NCBI GenBank assembly: GCA_963837345.1
Contig: CAWIMX010000001.1
Span: forward strand, 496,001-560,000
Source of the DNA: CAWIMX01 sp963837345
GTDB lineage: Bacteria > Acidobacteriota > Vicinamibacteria > Vicinamibacterales > CAVVIG01
Length of the DNA stretch: 64,000 nucleotides
Direction of reading: 5' to 3'
The translations under genes and the position numbers were made by a program. Below, in pieces: positions 27,265 through 39,059 of this stretch (position 1 is the first letter of the stretch; every line of letters starts with the position of its first letter). The notes beneath the pieces are model-generated. The model ran no database searches, was not told where the DNA came from, and saw only the letters and a program-made list of their open reading frames with translations.

Positions 27265-29475
27265 TTACCTCCCCAGCCCCGACGTCGAGCGTCCTGCCAG
27301 CTTCCGATACAGGAGCCGCGTCGCGCTCGGTTGCTGCTGTCGTGTCGTGGGCGAACCGGCGCCGGTCGCCGCGGTCCCACGTCGGAGGTTGGGATCGGCG
27401 AACTCGACTGTCGGATCGGGCAGCGGCTTGCCATGCCCGTCGTCGGCGGCTGCCGCGGTGCCCGCCGTCGTGCCCCAGACGATGTTGTCGAGGCCGAACG
27501 TGCCCCACACCACGTTGTCGGCGCCGAAGGTCCCCCACACCACGTTGTCGAGGCCCCAGGTGCCCCACACGATGTTGTCGGCGTCGCCCCACGTGCCCCA
27601 GACGACGTTGTCGCCGAACATCCCGGTGCCCCAGACGATGTTGTCGTCGCCCCAGGTGCCCCACACGACGTTGTCGCAGTTGAAGCCGCCGCAGTCGGTG
27701 CCCCAGACGACGTTGTCGCCGCCCCAGGTGCCCCAGACGATGTTGTCTTCGCTGCCCCAGGTGCCCCAGACGATATTGTCCGCGCCGCCCCAGGTGCCCC
27801 ACACGACGTTGTCGGTGCCGAAGGTGCCCCAGACGATGTTGTCGTCGGTGCCCCAGGTGCCCCACACGATGTTGTCGCAGCTGAACCCGCAGGCCGTGCC
27901 CCAGACGATGTTGTCGTCGCCGAAGCCCTGAGCCGCGCCCCAGGTCGTGCCCAGATCCCAGGCGTTGGCAGCGGGAATGAGCAGCCCGCCGGCGATTTCG
28001 TGATTGCCCCAGATGATGTGGCGGCTCCACACGCCCTGCGTCGGGATCGGGTCGCCGGGCCGCGCATGCGCGTAGAAGGCGGCCAGCTTCACGGCGCCGA
28101 TGGTATTGAGGTAGCCGGCGCCCTGGCTGAGCGGATGGTCGTCGGGATGCTCCTCGGCGGTGTACTCGAGAATCGCCTTCACCAGATTCGGCGTGAGCGA
28201 CGGATTCGCCTGCAGCATGAGCGCGACCGTGCCGCTCACGACCGGCGCCGACATGCTCGTGCCGCTCAACGTGAGATACGGCTTCGCACTGCCCCAGAGC
28301 GACGTGCCGGAGATGAGCGAGAGCGGATTGGTCAGCGACGCGAGGTTGACGAGCGTGCTGCCGGGCGCGGCGAGCGACATCGTGCCCACGCCGGGCGCCA
28401 CGAGATCCGGCTTCGCCCCGTAGTCGAACGCCGTCGGACCGCTCGAGCTGAACCGCGCCAGCTGGTCGTCGCCGCGCGCGAAGGTGCCCATCGTGGAGGA
28501 GGCGCCCACCGTGAGCACCCACGGCGCATTGCCCGGCGCCGTGATCCCGCCCCACTGCGAGTCGCCGTTCCCGTTCTTGCCCAGGTTGCCCGCCGCCGCC
28601 ACCACCACGATCCCGCGATCGGTGAGGCGCTTGGCCGCGAGGGTGAGCGGGTCGGTGAAGTACGACTCCTGGACGGCGGCGCCCACCGACAGGTTGACCA
28701 CGCGGATGTTGTAGGTCTGCGCGTTGCGCACCACCCAGTCCATGGCCGCGATGATGTTGCTGATCGTGCCGACCCCGTTCTGGTCGAGGACTTTCAGCGA
28801 GACGAGCGTGGCGTCGGGCGCCGCGCCCGACTTCTCACCGTTCGAATCCGCGCCGTTCCCCAGAATGATGCCGGAGACGTGCGTGCCGTGCCCGTTGTCG
28901 TCGTAGGGCAGCGAGCGACCGTTCACGAAGTCCACGAACTTGGCGACGCGCTGCAGGCCGTAGAGATACTGCGAGCGGTTGAACGACAGATGCGACGGCG
29001 TGAGGTCGTCGTGCCAGCTCGCGATGCCCGAATCGATCACCGCGACGCCGATGCCCGCGCCCGTATAGCCGAGCTGATCGCGAACCAGATCCGCGCCGAT
29101 CGTGATCGACGTGCGGTAGTTGTGCGCCTTGATGGGCCGGTCGTAGTGCACGCGGAAGACGCCCGGATACGAGGCGAGCTTCGTGAGCAGGCTGTTCGGC
29201 ACCTCGAGCACCTGACCGTTCAGGATGTCGAGCTTCGACCCGCGGATGAATTTCTGGAACTCGGCCGGCACGTCCGCGCCAGGCACCAATGTGACGATTA
29301 CCTTCGTCGTTTGGCTGGTCGCCTGCCCGGCGCGCTTCGTGAGCTCGCCGTCGAGGCGATAGGCTCGCGCGTTCGAGTTCGGTGCCCCCGAAGAAATGGC
29401 GCGCGGCGAGCGGCCGGCCGCCGACGCCGGGGGCACGAGGCTGGCCATCGCCAGAAGCGTGACCGCCGCCCTCAT
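27265..29475 (-). CDS. Secreted S8 (subtilase) serine peptidase with C-terminal DN(I/V)VWGT repeats
   Basis: An exported protease of ~736 residues. The signal peptide MRAAVTLLAMASLVPPASA sets the ATG at 29475; an ATG at 29538 would add a basic N-terminal extension. An inhibitor-like prodomain (~50-135) precedes the S8 domain, with catalytic Asp in GVAVIDSGI, His in DNGHGTHVSG and Ser in LSGTSMSAPVVSGTV. After the peptidase, ~150 residues form 14 copies of DN(I/V)VWGT with mostly 10-residue spacing, two of them followed by Cys pairs (CGFSC, CGGFNC). Such a Trp-rich tail could be a surface-anchoring or protein-binding solenoid; this is inference. The gene is co-transcribed with the downstream GNAT. 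No frameshift is apparent. Confidence 0.9.
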   Translation of the reverse strand: MRAAVTLLAMASLVPPASAAGRSPRAISSGAPNSNARAYRLDGELTKRAGQATSQTTKVIVTLVPGADVPAEFQKFIRGSKLDILNGQVLEVPNSLLTKLASYPGVFRVHYDRPIKAHNYRTSITIGADLVRDQLGYTGAGIGVAVIDSGIASWHDDLTPSHLSFNRSQYLYGLQRVAKFVDFVNGRSLPYDDNGHGTHVSGIILGNGADSNGEKSGAAPDATLVSLKVLDQNGVGTISNIIAAMDWVVRNAQTYNIRVVNLSVGAAVQESYFTDPLTLAAKRLTDRGIVVVAAAGNLGKNGNGDSQWGGITAPGNAPWVLTVGASSTMGTFARGDDQLARFSSSGPTAFDYGAKPDLVAPGVGTMSLAAPGSTLVNLASLTNPLSLISGTSLWGSAKPYLTLSGTSMSAPVVSGTVALMLQANPSLTPNLVKAILEYTAEEHPDDHPLSQGAGYLNTIGAVKLAAFYAHARPGDPIPTQGVWSRHIIWGNHEIAGGLLIPAANAWDLGTTWGAAQGFGDDNIVWGTACGFSCDNIVWGTWGTDDNIVWGTFGTDNVVWGTWGGADNIVWGTWGSEDNIVWGTWGGDNVVWGTDCGGFNCDNVVWGTWGDDNIVWGTGMFGDNVVWGTWGDADNIVWGTWGLDNVVWGTFGADNVVWGTFGLDNIVWGTTAGTAAAADDGHGKPLPDPTVEFADPNLRRGTAATGAGSPTTRQQQPSATRLLYRKLAGRSTSGLGR
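27470..27920. repeat. Coding tandem repeat encoding DN(I/V)VWGT units, ~30-base period
   Basis: About 14 near-identical units carry the forward-strand core GTGCCCCAGACGATGTTGTC, mostly 30 bases apart with a few longer spacers. They lie inside the subtilase gene in its reading frame (minus strand). Synonymous variation (CAC/CAG, ATG/ACG) between units shows selection on protein, not on DNA. Confidence 0.9.
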
Positions 29476-29571
29476 GAGTGGATGCGAACCCCAGACGGCC
29501 TTTCGCCGGGGCGCTTGAACAGTCGGATTCTGGGTCATCACGGTCCAGCTGCATCGCAAGAAGCGGACCGG

Positions 29572-29592
29572 GCCACGGCCGTGGCTTGTCAA
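29572..29592 (-). promoter_or_regulatory. TTGACA -35-like box abutting a 14-base palindrome upstream of the subtilase
   Basis: GCCACGGCCGTGGC (29572-29585) is perfectly palindromic and touches TTGACA (29587-29592 on the minus strand). This would be an operator position just downstream of the -35 box of a promoter reading toward the subtilase. No good -10 follows, so the promoter is tentative. Confidence 0.35.
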
Positions 29593-29783
29593 CAGGTAAG
29601 CTGTTCAAGAACAATGACTTGTGGGAGTCGACCAGATCGGCAGCGGGATGGGCCGTGTTCAAAACTGCCACAGGCTCCAATGGCCGCCAGGGCAGAAATC
29701 GCTTCGTTTTCCTAGGGTTTTCACCCCATGTTGGCCCTCGTGTTCTGAAAGGAGACAACTCGATCAAAATCGACCAGTTTTGA

Positions 29784-29808
29784 GTCGTAAAATGTCGTGT
29801 ACAGTCGT
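29784..29808. repeat. Three GTCGT direct repeats at 10-base spacing
   Basis: GTCGT occurs at 29784-29788, 29794-29798 and 29804-29808. The 10-base period puts all copies on one helix face, as in phased activator or repressor sites. They lie ~45 bases beyond the metH stop and ~310 bases upstream of the subtilase start. Confidence 0.4.
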
Positions 29809-29853
29809 ATATTGACCGGCTCGGCCAAGATCGACCTGTCGCCTGGAGTGCGA

Positions 29854-33546
<3,693 letters not shown>

Positions 33547-33588
33547 ACCTGTCCGTACCTTTCCTCACGAACGCGCGAAGCACACGAG

Positions 33589-34585
33589 CTATCGTCTCTT
33601 CGTGATTCTTCGTGTGTTCGCGTCTTCGTGCACTGCCGTCCTCGGTTTCGTCCCCGCGGCCACGAGCACCGTGAACGGATCGCCGGGCTTGCTGGCGCCG
33701 ACGCCCACGGTGATGTCCGTCAGTCCGGCGCCGGCCAGCAGGCGCTTCAGCTCCTGATCGCTGAAGCCCAGCCGCCGATCGCCCAGCTTCGAGCGCACCC
33801 AGTCTTCGTCGTGCCGGCGCAGGTCCAGCACCAGCACGCGGCCGCCGGGCGCCACGATCCGCCTGGCCTCGGCCAGCGCCCGCGCCGGATTCTGCGCGTG
33901 ATGGAGCGCCTGCGAGAGGAGCGCCACGTCTACGGCCGCGTCGGGCAGCGGCAGCTTCTCGAGCTCGCCGCGCTTCCACGTGATGTTCGACACCCGCCGT
34001 CGCGAGGCGAGCGCGCGGGCGCGGTCGAGCACCGCTTCGGACCGATCGACGGCGACGACGCGGCTGGCCCAGCGCGCCGCCTCGACGGCCAGATAGCCGT
34101 CGCCGCAGCCGAGATCGGCCACTTTGAAGCGGGGCAGCAGCAGCGCGAGGGCCCGCGACCAGGCCGCCCAGCTCCGGCCGGGCACGAGCTGGCGCGCCTC
34201 GCGGGTGTCGGGGCTCTCGTGCCGCTCGAAGTTCTCCTTGCGGAGGCGCAGCACCTCCTGCAGGCGCGCCTCGTCGGCCCGCACGGCCGGATCGGCGTCC
34301 GCCGTGCGGAACTGGCGCTCGAGGACGGTCCAGAATCGGCCCGTGGCCCTCGCGTCCCTCCTCGAGCCCGGGCGCCAGCCGATAGTAGGAAAACCCGCCG
34401 TCCTTCTCCTCGGCGACGAGCCCGGCCTCCTTCAAGAGGCCCAGATGGCGCGACACGCCCGACTGGGCGAGGCCGAGCACGCCGGTGAGCTCGGTGACGT
34501 TCAGGCGCTCGCGCGCCAGCACGCGCAGCAGGCGCAGGCGCGCCTCGTCGCCGAGGAGGCGGTGGAGCGCGGCGGCTTCCTTCAT
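33589..34585 (-). CDS. ArsR-type HTH fused to SAM-dependent methyltransferase (frameshifted)
   Basis: Probable DNA-binding repressor whose methyltransferase domain may sense SAM or SAH. Residues 1-75 form an ArsR winged helix (LHRLLGDEARLRLLRVLARE, VTELTGVLGLAQSGVSRHLGLLKEAG, then GGFSYYRLAPG). After RLAPG the frame is lost. The next frame reads SRRDARATGRFWTVLERQF and continues to a Rossmann methyltransferase with VADLGCGDGYLAVEA (SAM loop), VAVDRSEAVLDRAR and LLSQALHHAQNPARAL. A one-base difference within 34356-34372 restores a single ~330-residue protein. It is the first gene of an operon with metH. A similar fusion precedes sahH at 52.2 kb. The break may be a sequence error or a true mutation. 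Confidence 0.8.
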
Positions 34586-34592
34586 ATCACTA

Positions 34593-34610
34593 AATCTACA
34601 TGTATTGATT
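34593..34610 (-). promoter_or_regulatory. -10 box and AATC-N10-GATT palindrome upstream of the ArsR-methyltransferase/metH operon
   Basis: On the minus strand TAGATT (34593-34598) lies 7 bases before ATG 34585, suggesting a leaderless mRNA. It overlaps TACATGTA (34597-34604), an 8-base palindrome, itself flanked by AATC (34593-34596) and GATT (34607-34610). This position is typical for ArsR autorepression. Confidence 0.5.
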
Positions 34611-34973
34611 CGCTGAGGCAACCGCCCGCAGGGCGTCGCGCCGTCCGGGCACGCTCCGTCGCGTACACAGGGCGCGGCGCGTCACCCAGATCGCCTCAAT
34701 TGCGATTCGTCGGCGCTCAGGTGCCGCCCTTAACCCACTGAAAGGTGAGGACTTCCCGGCAGGATTCATTGTTTTGAATTAGTTCGGAGCTCCTGGCCGT
34801 CTTTATGACAGTTTTATAACTGTTTATCTCCGCTTGTCGGTATAGTCGCGCCAATTTTTCGCGAACGGGTGGACGAACACTCTTATCCGGGGATCTCTTC
34901 GCGGCACTCTTGATCGGTCTCCACAGGCAACAGCGGATCAGCGTGATCGTGATCCGGAAGGAAGGAGGACGAC
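34611..34973. other. Intergenic region between ArsR-methyltransferase and OM barrel genes
   Basis: About 360 bases without a gene. It holds the ArsR-MT promoter on the left, and on the right an inverted repeat at 34808-34823, a TATAGT box at 34841-34846 and a Shine-Dalgarno AAGGAAGGAGG before GTG 34974. The central part (34620-34760) shows no recognisable element. Confidence 0.5.
34808..34846 (+). promoter_or_regulatory. ACAGTT-TTAT-AACTGT inverted repeat and TATAGT -10 box
   Basis: ACAGTT (34808-34813) and AACTGT (34818-34823) form a perfect 6-base inverted repeat around TTAT. It covers the expected -35 position of TATAGT at 34841-34846. The leader to GTG 34974 would be ~120 bases. This suggests an activator or repressor site rather than a strong -35. 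Confidence 0.45.
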
Positions 34974-35669
34974 GTGCGAAGGGCGGCCCTTGTCAGCGTG
35001 CTCGGAGTCTTGACCCTCGGCCTCGGACAGCCCGCCGCGGCGCAAACCGCCGGAGCGCTGTCGGTAGGCTACTCGTTCCAGACCAATAGCGATCTCGCCG
35101 TCAACGCGAGCAACCTGCCTCTGGGGGTGTTCCTCGACACCGCCTTCAGGCTGACCGACCGGATCTCGCTCGCCGCGGATCTGAGCGTGAACAGCAAGCG
35201 CGGCATCGCGCCGAGCGATTCGCTGGACCGCGTCGTACCGCCGCTGCCCACCGAGGACTTCCAGGCGATCTCGTTCAACCGGCCGGAGACCGGGTTCTGC
35301 TCGGCCGTGCTCTCCAAGTGCAGAGTCAACATCATGATGGTCACCGGCGTCGCCGGGCCCCGGTTCCAGATGTCGGCCGGACGCGTGACGCCGTTCGTCC
35401 ATGTTCTGGCCGGTGCGACCCGGTCCCTCCGCCGGATCGATTTCTTCGAACACACCTCGACGAATTTGACGATCCAGCCCGGCGCCGGCATTGACATCGA
35501 CGCGACCGACCGGGTGGCCCTGCACCTCCAAGGCGATTACCGGCGCATCTTCTTCGGTGTGCCCGACCAGACCAACCCGGGAGCCTCGCTCGTGAGCAAG
35601 GACGGCGCGGACTTCCAGGATTTTGTCCTCTCTGTCGGCGTGACGTTCAAGGTCGGCGCCGGACGGTAA
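34974..35669 (+). CDS. Outer-membrane beta-barrel protein (porin-like), function unknown
   Basis: A 231-residue exported protein with signal peptide RRAALVSVLGVLTLGLGQPAAA. Alternating strands end in LSVGVTFKVGAGR, close to the C-terminal beta-barrel signal with an aromatic near the end. Internal strands include ALSVGYSFQTNSDLAV, PFVHVLAGATRSL and GAGIDIDATDRVALHLQGDYR. One Cys pair (GFCSAVLSKC) may form a loop disulfide. GTG 34974 is preceded by AAGGAAGGAGG, a very strong ribosome site. The TonB receptor follows after 30 bases with its own AGGAGGAA. The barrel may act with the receptor, but no substrate is visible. Confidence 0.75.
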   Translation: MRRAALVSVLGVLTLGLGQPAAAQTAGALSVGYSFQTNSDLAVNASNLPLGVFLDTAFRLTDRISLAADLSVNSKRGIAPSDSLDRVVPPLPTEDFQAISFNRPETGFCSAVLSKCRVNIMMVTGVAGPRFQMSAGRVTPFVHVLAGATRSLRRIDFFEHTSTNLTIQPGAGIDIDATDRVALHLQGDYRRIFFGVPDQTNPGASLVSKDGADFQDFVLSVGVTFKVGAGR

Positions 35670-35699
35670 CGGTTCAGCGCTTCGAGCCAGGAGGAGGAA

Positions 35700-38600
35700 A
35701 TGAGGTTTCGGAACGCGTTTCTCGTCGTCTCGTGTCTGGTGTTCCTGCCTGCGATCGCGTCGGCCCAGAGCTCGGTTGGCGGCCGCGTCACTGACAACAC
35801 CGGGGGCGTGCTGCCGGGCGTGACCGTGGAGGCCAGCAGCCCGGCCCTGATCGAAGGCACGCGCACCGCCGTCACCGACGGCAGCGGCCAGTACCGCATC
35901 GTCGATCTGCGGCCCGGCACTTACAAGGTCACGTTCACGCTGCCGGGGTTTGGCACGCAGGTGCGCGATGGACTGGTGCTGCCGGCCGACTTCGCGTTGA
36001 CAGTGAGCGTCGCCCTCTCGGTCGGCGCGCTCGAAGAGACGGTGACGGTGACGGGCGCCTCGCCCGTTGTCGACACGTCGAACGTCAACCGCACGCAGGT
36101 GCTGACACGCACCGTCCAGGAGGAGATTCCCACGGGCCGCGCCGTCTGGTCGTACGCGCAGCTCATGCCGGGCGTGCGCAATGCGACGCCCGACGTCGGC
36201 GGCACGCAAGGTCATCAGCAGTCCGGCATCAGCGGCCCCGGCGCGATGAGCCAGCGCGACACGATTTACGACCTCGATGGCCTCGACATCGGCACGTACA
36301 TCGGCGACAGCTGGTCGCCGTACCTGAACCCGATGCTGGTCGGCGAGACGTCGTACACGACCGCTGGCATCAGCGCCGAGGAGGCGCGCGGGGGCGTGCG
36401 CATCAACATGATCCCGAAAGAGGGCGGCAATATCACGACCGGCAGCTTCTTCGCCGGCGGCAGTCCGTCGGGCGGCTGGCAGGCCGACAACTGGTCGCCG
36501 CGGCTGGGCGACCTCGGGGTGCAGTCCACGAAGCACGGCGACGCGCGGGACGGGATCCCGCACATCGACCAGCTCTACGACTTGAACTACGAGATGGGCG
36601 GCCCGATCGCCCGCGATCGCCTGTGGTATCACGCCACGGCACGCCGAAACGTCGTGAGCAACCGCGTGCTGAACAGTCAGAAGCGCGACGGGAGCCCGGG
36701 ACTCGACGCCAACAGCCTGGTCGACGTCGGCGTCGACCTGACCTGGCAGGCGAGCCGCCAGAACAAGCTGAGCGCCATGTGGGACCATCTGCGAAAGCGG
36801 CGGTTCACCCAGCACACGGCCGGGACGGACGTCGACACGGCATCCTTGTTCTGGGGCTCCCCTCATTACGACACTGGGATCGTCAAGTGGACCTCCACAG
36901 TCACGAACCGGCTGCTGACCGAGTTCGGCTTTGCGCTGCAATACCAGGACTGGACCCCGACGTATCAGGAAGGCATCCGACGGGACGTGCCGGCCGCGTT
37001 CGTCCCGTGCCCCGACACTCCGTGTTTTCCGGACCCGGGCTCGGCCGCCGCGAAGGCGGAGATGGATCCCAATGGCTGGTATGGGGTGGTCAACCGTCAG
37101 GATGCGTGGCTCGGGGGGCTGAGTTACACGGCGGCGACCAATGAAACCAGGAACTACCCGCACACGTACACGTACAAGGGCTCGGTGTCGTACGTGACGG
37201 GCTCGCACACCTTCAAGGTCGGGTTCTCGAACAAGTGGGGCAATCGGCGACAGGCCCGTGGCACGAATGGCGACCTCAATCAGGTGTATCTGAGCTCTCC
37301 GGGCCCCTTCGGCGTACAAGTGCCCTGGATCGATTCCAGTCATTTCGCCGCCGCGGCGAACCTCGGGGCAGGGCTGCCGCCCGGCACGATCGGCACGCCC
37401 GACCATGTCATCGTCTACAACAATCCGGTGACCTCCACGGTCAAGGTCGACTACGACGTCGGGATTTATGGGCAGGACTCGTGGACGTTCAAGCGGGTGA
37501 CGCTCAACCTCGGCCTGCGTATGGATGTCGCGCAGCAGTCAATCCCCGTCCAGCCGAATCTGCTTGGCCGGTTCAAACTGGCGAGCACGCTCCCTGCGGT
37601 CGACCTCCCGCGTCTGGGCCCCGACGTCAGTCCGCGGCTGAGCGCGGCATGGGACGTGTTTGGCGACGGCAAGACGGCCGTGAAGGGCGGGTGGAACCGC
37701 TACATGTCGATCATCGGCATCGACACGCCCAGCCGCTACACCCCCGCCACGAACGACTCCGACAACCGGACCTGGTACGACCTGGCGCGCGACCCCGCGA
37801 CTGGCGGCCTGTATCCCGGATGCAGCCTCGCCAACGTGACCGCGTGTCCCGACCCGTATGGGACCAACGGCGACGACATCGCGCAGGACTGGGAGATCGG
37901 TCCGAGCGGCAACGCGAACTTCGGGACGCGAGCGACGAACAGCCTCGACGCGAACATTCAGCGACCCTACAACGATCAATGGATGGTCCAGATCCAGCAC
38001 GAGCTGCTGCCGGGCATGTCCATCACGGCCACGTGGCGCCATCGGGCCGACAAGGACCTCGGCACCGGGTGGGTGCTGAACGGCCTGGGGCTCGACAGCC
38101 AGTCGGGCGATAACCTGCTGCGGACGTTCGACGATTTCACCGACAGCGTCGACGTCGCCCGACCCGCGCCGTACACCGGCTCGTTCCTGATCCACAACAT
38201 CGACCCGGCTGTGCGCGCGGCCATCGATGGGCTGGACAAGACGGCCGCTCCGGGATCGATCTCGCTCGTCTATCGCGGGTTCGAGCTGGCGGCGAGCGCC
38301 CGGCTGCCGGGCGGCGGCTCGCTGTTCGGCGGCTGGACGGTCGACAAGGACACGATGAACTCGTGCCAGGACGAACTCGATCGGGGCGACGATCCGAACC
38401 GGCTGCGGTTCTGCGACCAGAACGCGTACCCCCTGCCCTACACCCACGAGCTCAAGCTGTCGGGCACCGTGCCCTTCTCGCTCCCGAAGCTGGGCGCCTT
38501 CAACGGGGGCTTCGCGATCCTCGGCAAGCCGGGCGTCGGCATTGCCGAAACGTTCCAGTACAGCCGCAGCACGGCGCGCAACGCGCAGACGGTGTACGGG

Positions 38601-38969
38601 GCGCCGTTCTACACGGGCGGCGACTGTGTCGCGCCGTGCGTGCCCGGCGGGCGCATGGTGGACCCGACTGAGCACCCGACGGTCGGCACGAGCCCGAGCT
38701 CCTACACCGCCACGATCCTTCCGGCGGACAGCGTGAAGTTCTCCCCGCCCCTGACGCAGATCGACGCGAACATCGCGAAGGTCTTCCATTTCGGGCGCTG
38801 GCGCTATGACGTGCGCCTGGAAGCCTTCAACCTGTTCAACAACAACGCCGACCGGAGCTACTTCAGCACCTTGGGTACGTCTCTGGGCGGGCAGGTCACG
38901 ACCTTCGAGCACGCCAACGCCATTCTCGACGCGAGGGTTCTCCGCTTCGCCGTGACGGCGCGCTTCTAG
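35700..38969 (+). CDS. TonB-dependent receptor with N-terminal carboxypeptidase-regulatory-like domain
   Basis: A 1089-residue outer-membrane receptor-like protein. Signal peptide MRFRNAFLVVSCLVFLPAIASA. Residues ~24-110 form the carboxypeptidase-regulatory-like domain (VGGRVTDNTGGVLPGVTVEA, GQYRIVDLRPGTYKVTFTLPGF), then a plug-like domain (~115-290) and a large beta-barrel ending in RFAVTARF with the C-terminal aromatic. Such receptors import or export large or scarce ligands (oligosaccharides, peptides, siderophores). No TonB box is evident. AGGAGGAA before ATG 35700 is a strong ribosome site. The receptor leads the CRTAC1/TPR cluster; a ligand cannot be assigned. Few Cys residues occur (e.g. 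CFPDPGS, DCVAPCVPGG). Confidence 0.88.
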   Translation: MRFRNAFLVVSCLVFLPAIASAQSSVGGRVTDNTGGVLPGVTVEASSPALIEGTRTAVTDGSGQYRIVDLRPGTYKVTFTLPGFGTQVRDGLVLPADFALTVSVALSVGALEETVTVTGASPVVDTSNVNRTQVLTRTVQEEIPTGRAVWSYAQLMPGVRNATPDVGGTQGHQQSGISGPGAMSQRDTIYDLDGLDIGTYIGDSWSPYLNPMLVGETSYTTAGISAEEARGGVRINMIPKEGGNITTGSFFAGGSPSGGWQADNWSPRLGDLGVQSTKHGDARDGIPHIDQLYDLNYEMGGPIARDRLWYHATARRNVVSNRVLNSQKRDGSPGLDANSLVDVGVDLTWQASRQNKLSAMWDHLRKRRFTQHTAGTDVDTASLFWGSPHYDTGIVKWTSTVTNRLLTEFGFALQYQDWTPTYQEGIRRDVPAAFVPCPDTPCFPDPGSAAAKAEMDPNGWYGVVNRQDAWLGGLSYTAATNETRNYPHTYTYKGSVSYVTGSHTFKVGFSNKWGNRRQARGTNGDLNQVYLSSPGPFGVQVPWIDSSHFAAAANLGAGLPPGTIGTPDHVIVYNNPVTSTVKVDYDVGIYGQDSWTFKRVTLNLGLRMDVAQQSIPVQPNLLGRFKLASTLPAVDLPRLGPDVSPRLSAAWDVFGDGKTAVKGGWNRYMSIIGIDTPSRYTPATNDSDNRTWYDLARDPATGGLYPGCSLANVTACPDPYGTNGDDIAQDWEIGPSGNANFGTRATNSLDANIQRPYNDQWMVQIQHELLPGMSITATWRHRADKDLGTGWVLNGLGLDSQSGDNLLRTFDDFTDSVDVARPAPYTGSFLIHNIDPAVRAAIDGLDKTAAPGSISLVYRGFELAASARLPGGGSLFGGWTVDKDTMNSCQDELDRGDDPNRLRFCDQNAYPLPYTHELKLSGTVPFSLPKLGAFNGGFAILGKPGVGIAETFQYSRSTARNAQTVYGAPFYTGGDCVAPCVPGGRMVDPTEHPTVGTSPSSYTATILPADSVKFSPPLTQIDANIAKVFHFGRWRYDVRLEAFNLFNNNADRSYFSTLGTSLGGQVTTFEHANAILDARVLRFAVTARF

Positions 38970-39059
38970 ACGGTCTCGTCTCTCGTTTGCCGGAGCTGGG
39001 GGAGGCACCGCCTCCTCCAGTTCCGGATCGCGTCCGGCTTCCCCAATCAGGCGTAGGCT

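Larger units (their letters stand above)
29539..29853. other. Intergenic region with palindrome and phased repeats, no gene
   Basis: The 315 bases between the subtilase and metH are less GC-rich than the surroundings. On the minus strand TTGACA (29587-29592) abuts a perfect 14-base palindrome GCCACGGCCGTGGC (29572-29585), but no matching -10 was found. Three GTCGT copies at exactly 10-base spacing lie at 29784-29808. A plus-strand open frame through this region lacks family-like sequence, so I call no gene. Confidence 0.5.

Noticed and set aside
27470..27920. Regular ~30-base repeats resembling a CRISPR array
   Set aside because: The units lie in frame inside the subtilase gene, vary synonymously, and encode DN(I/V)VWGT. 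There are no unique spacers and no cas genes nearby.
29478..29783. Plus-strand open frame in the subtilase-metH intergenic region
   Set aside because: No family-like sequence, overlaps the subtilase start antisense, and composition is not like neighbouring coding DNA.
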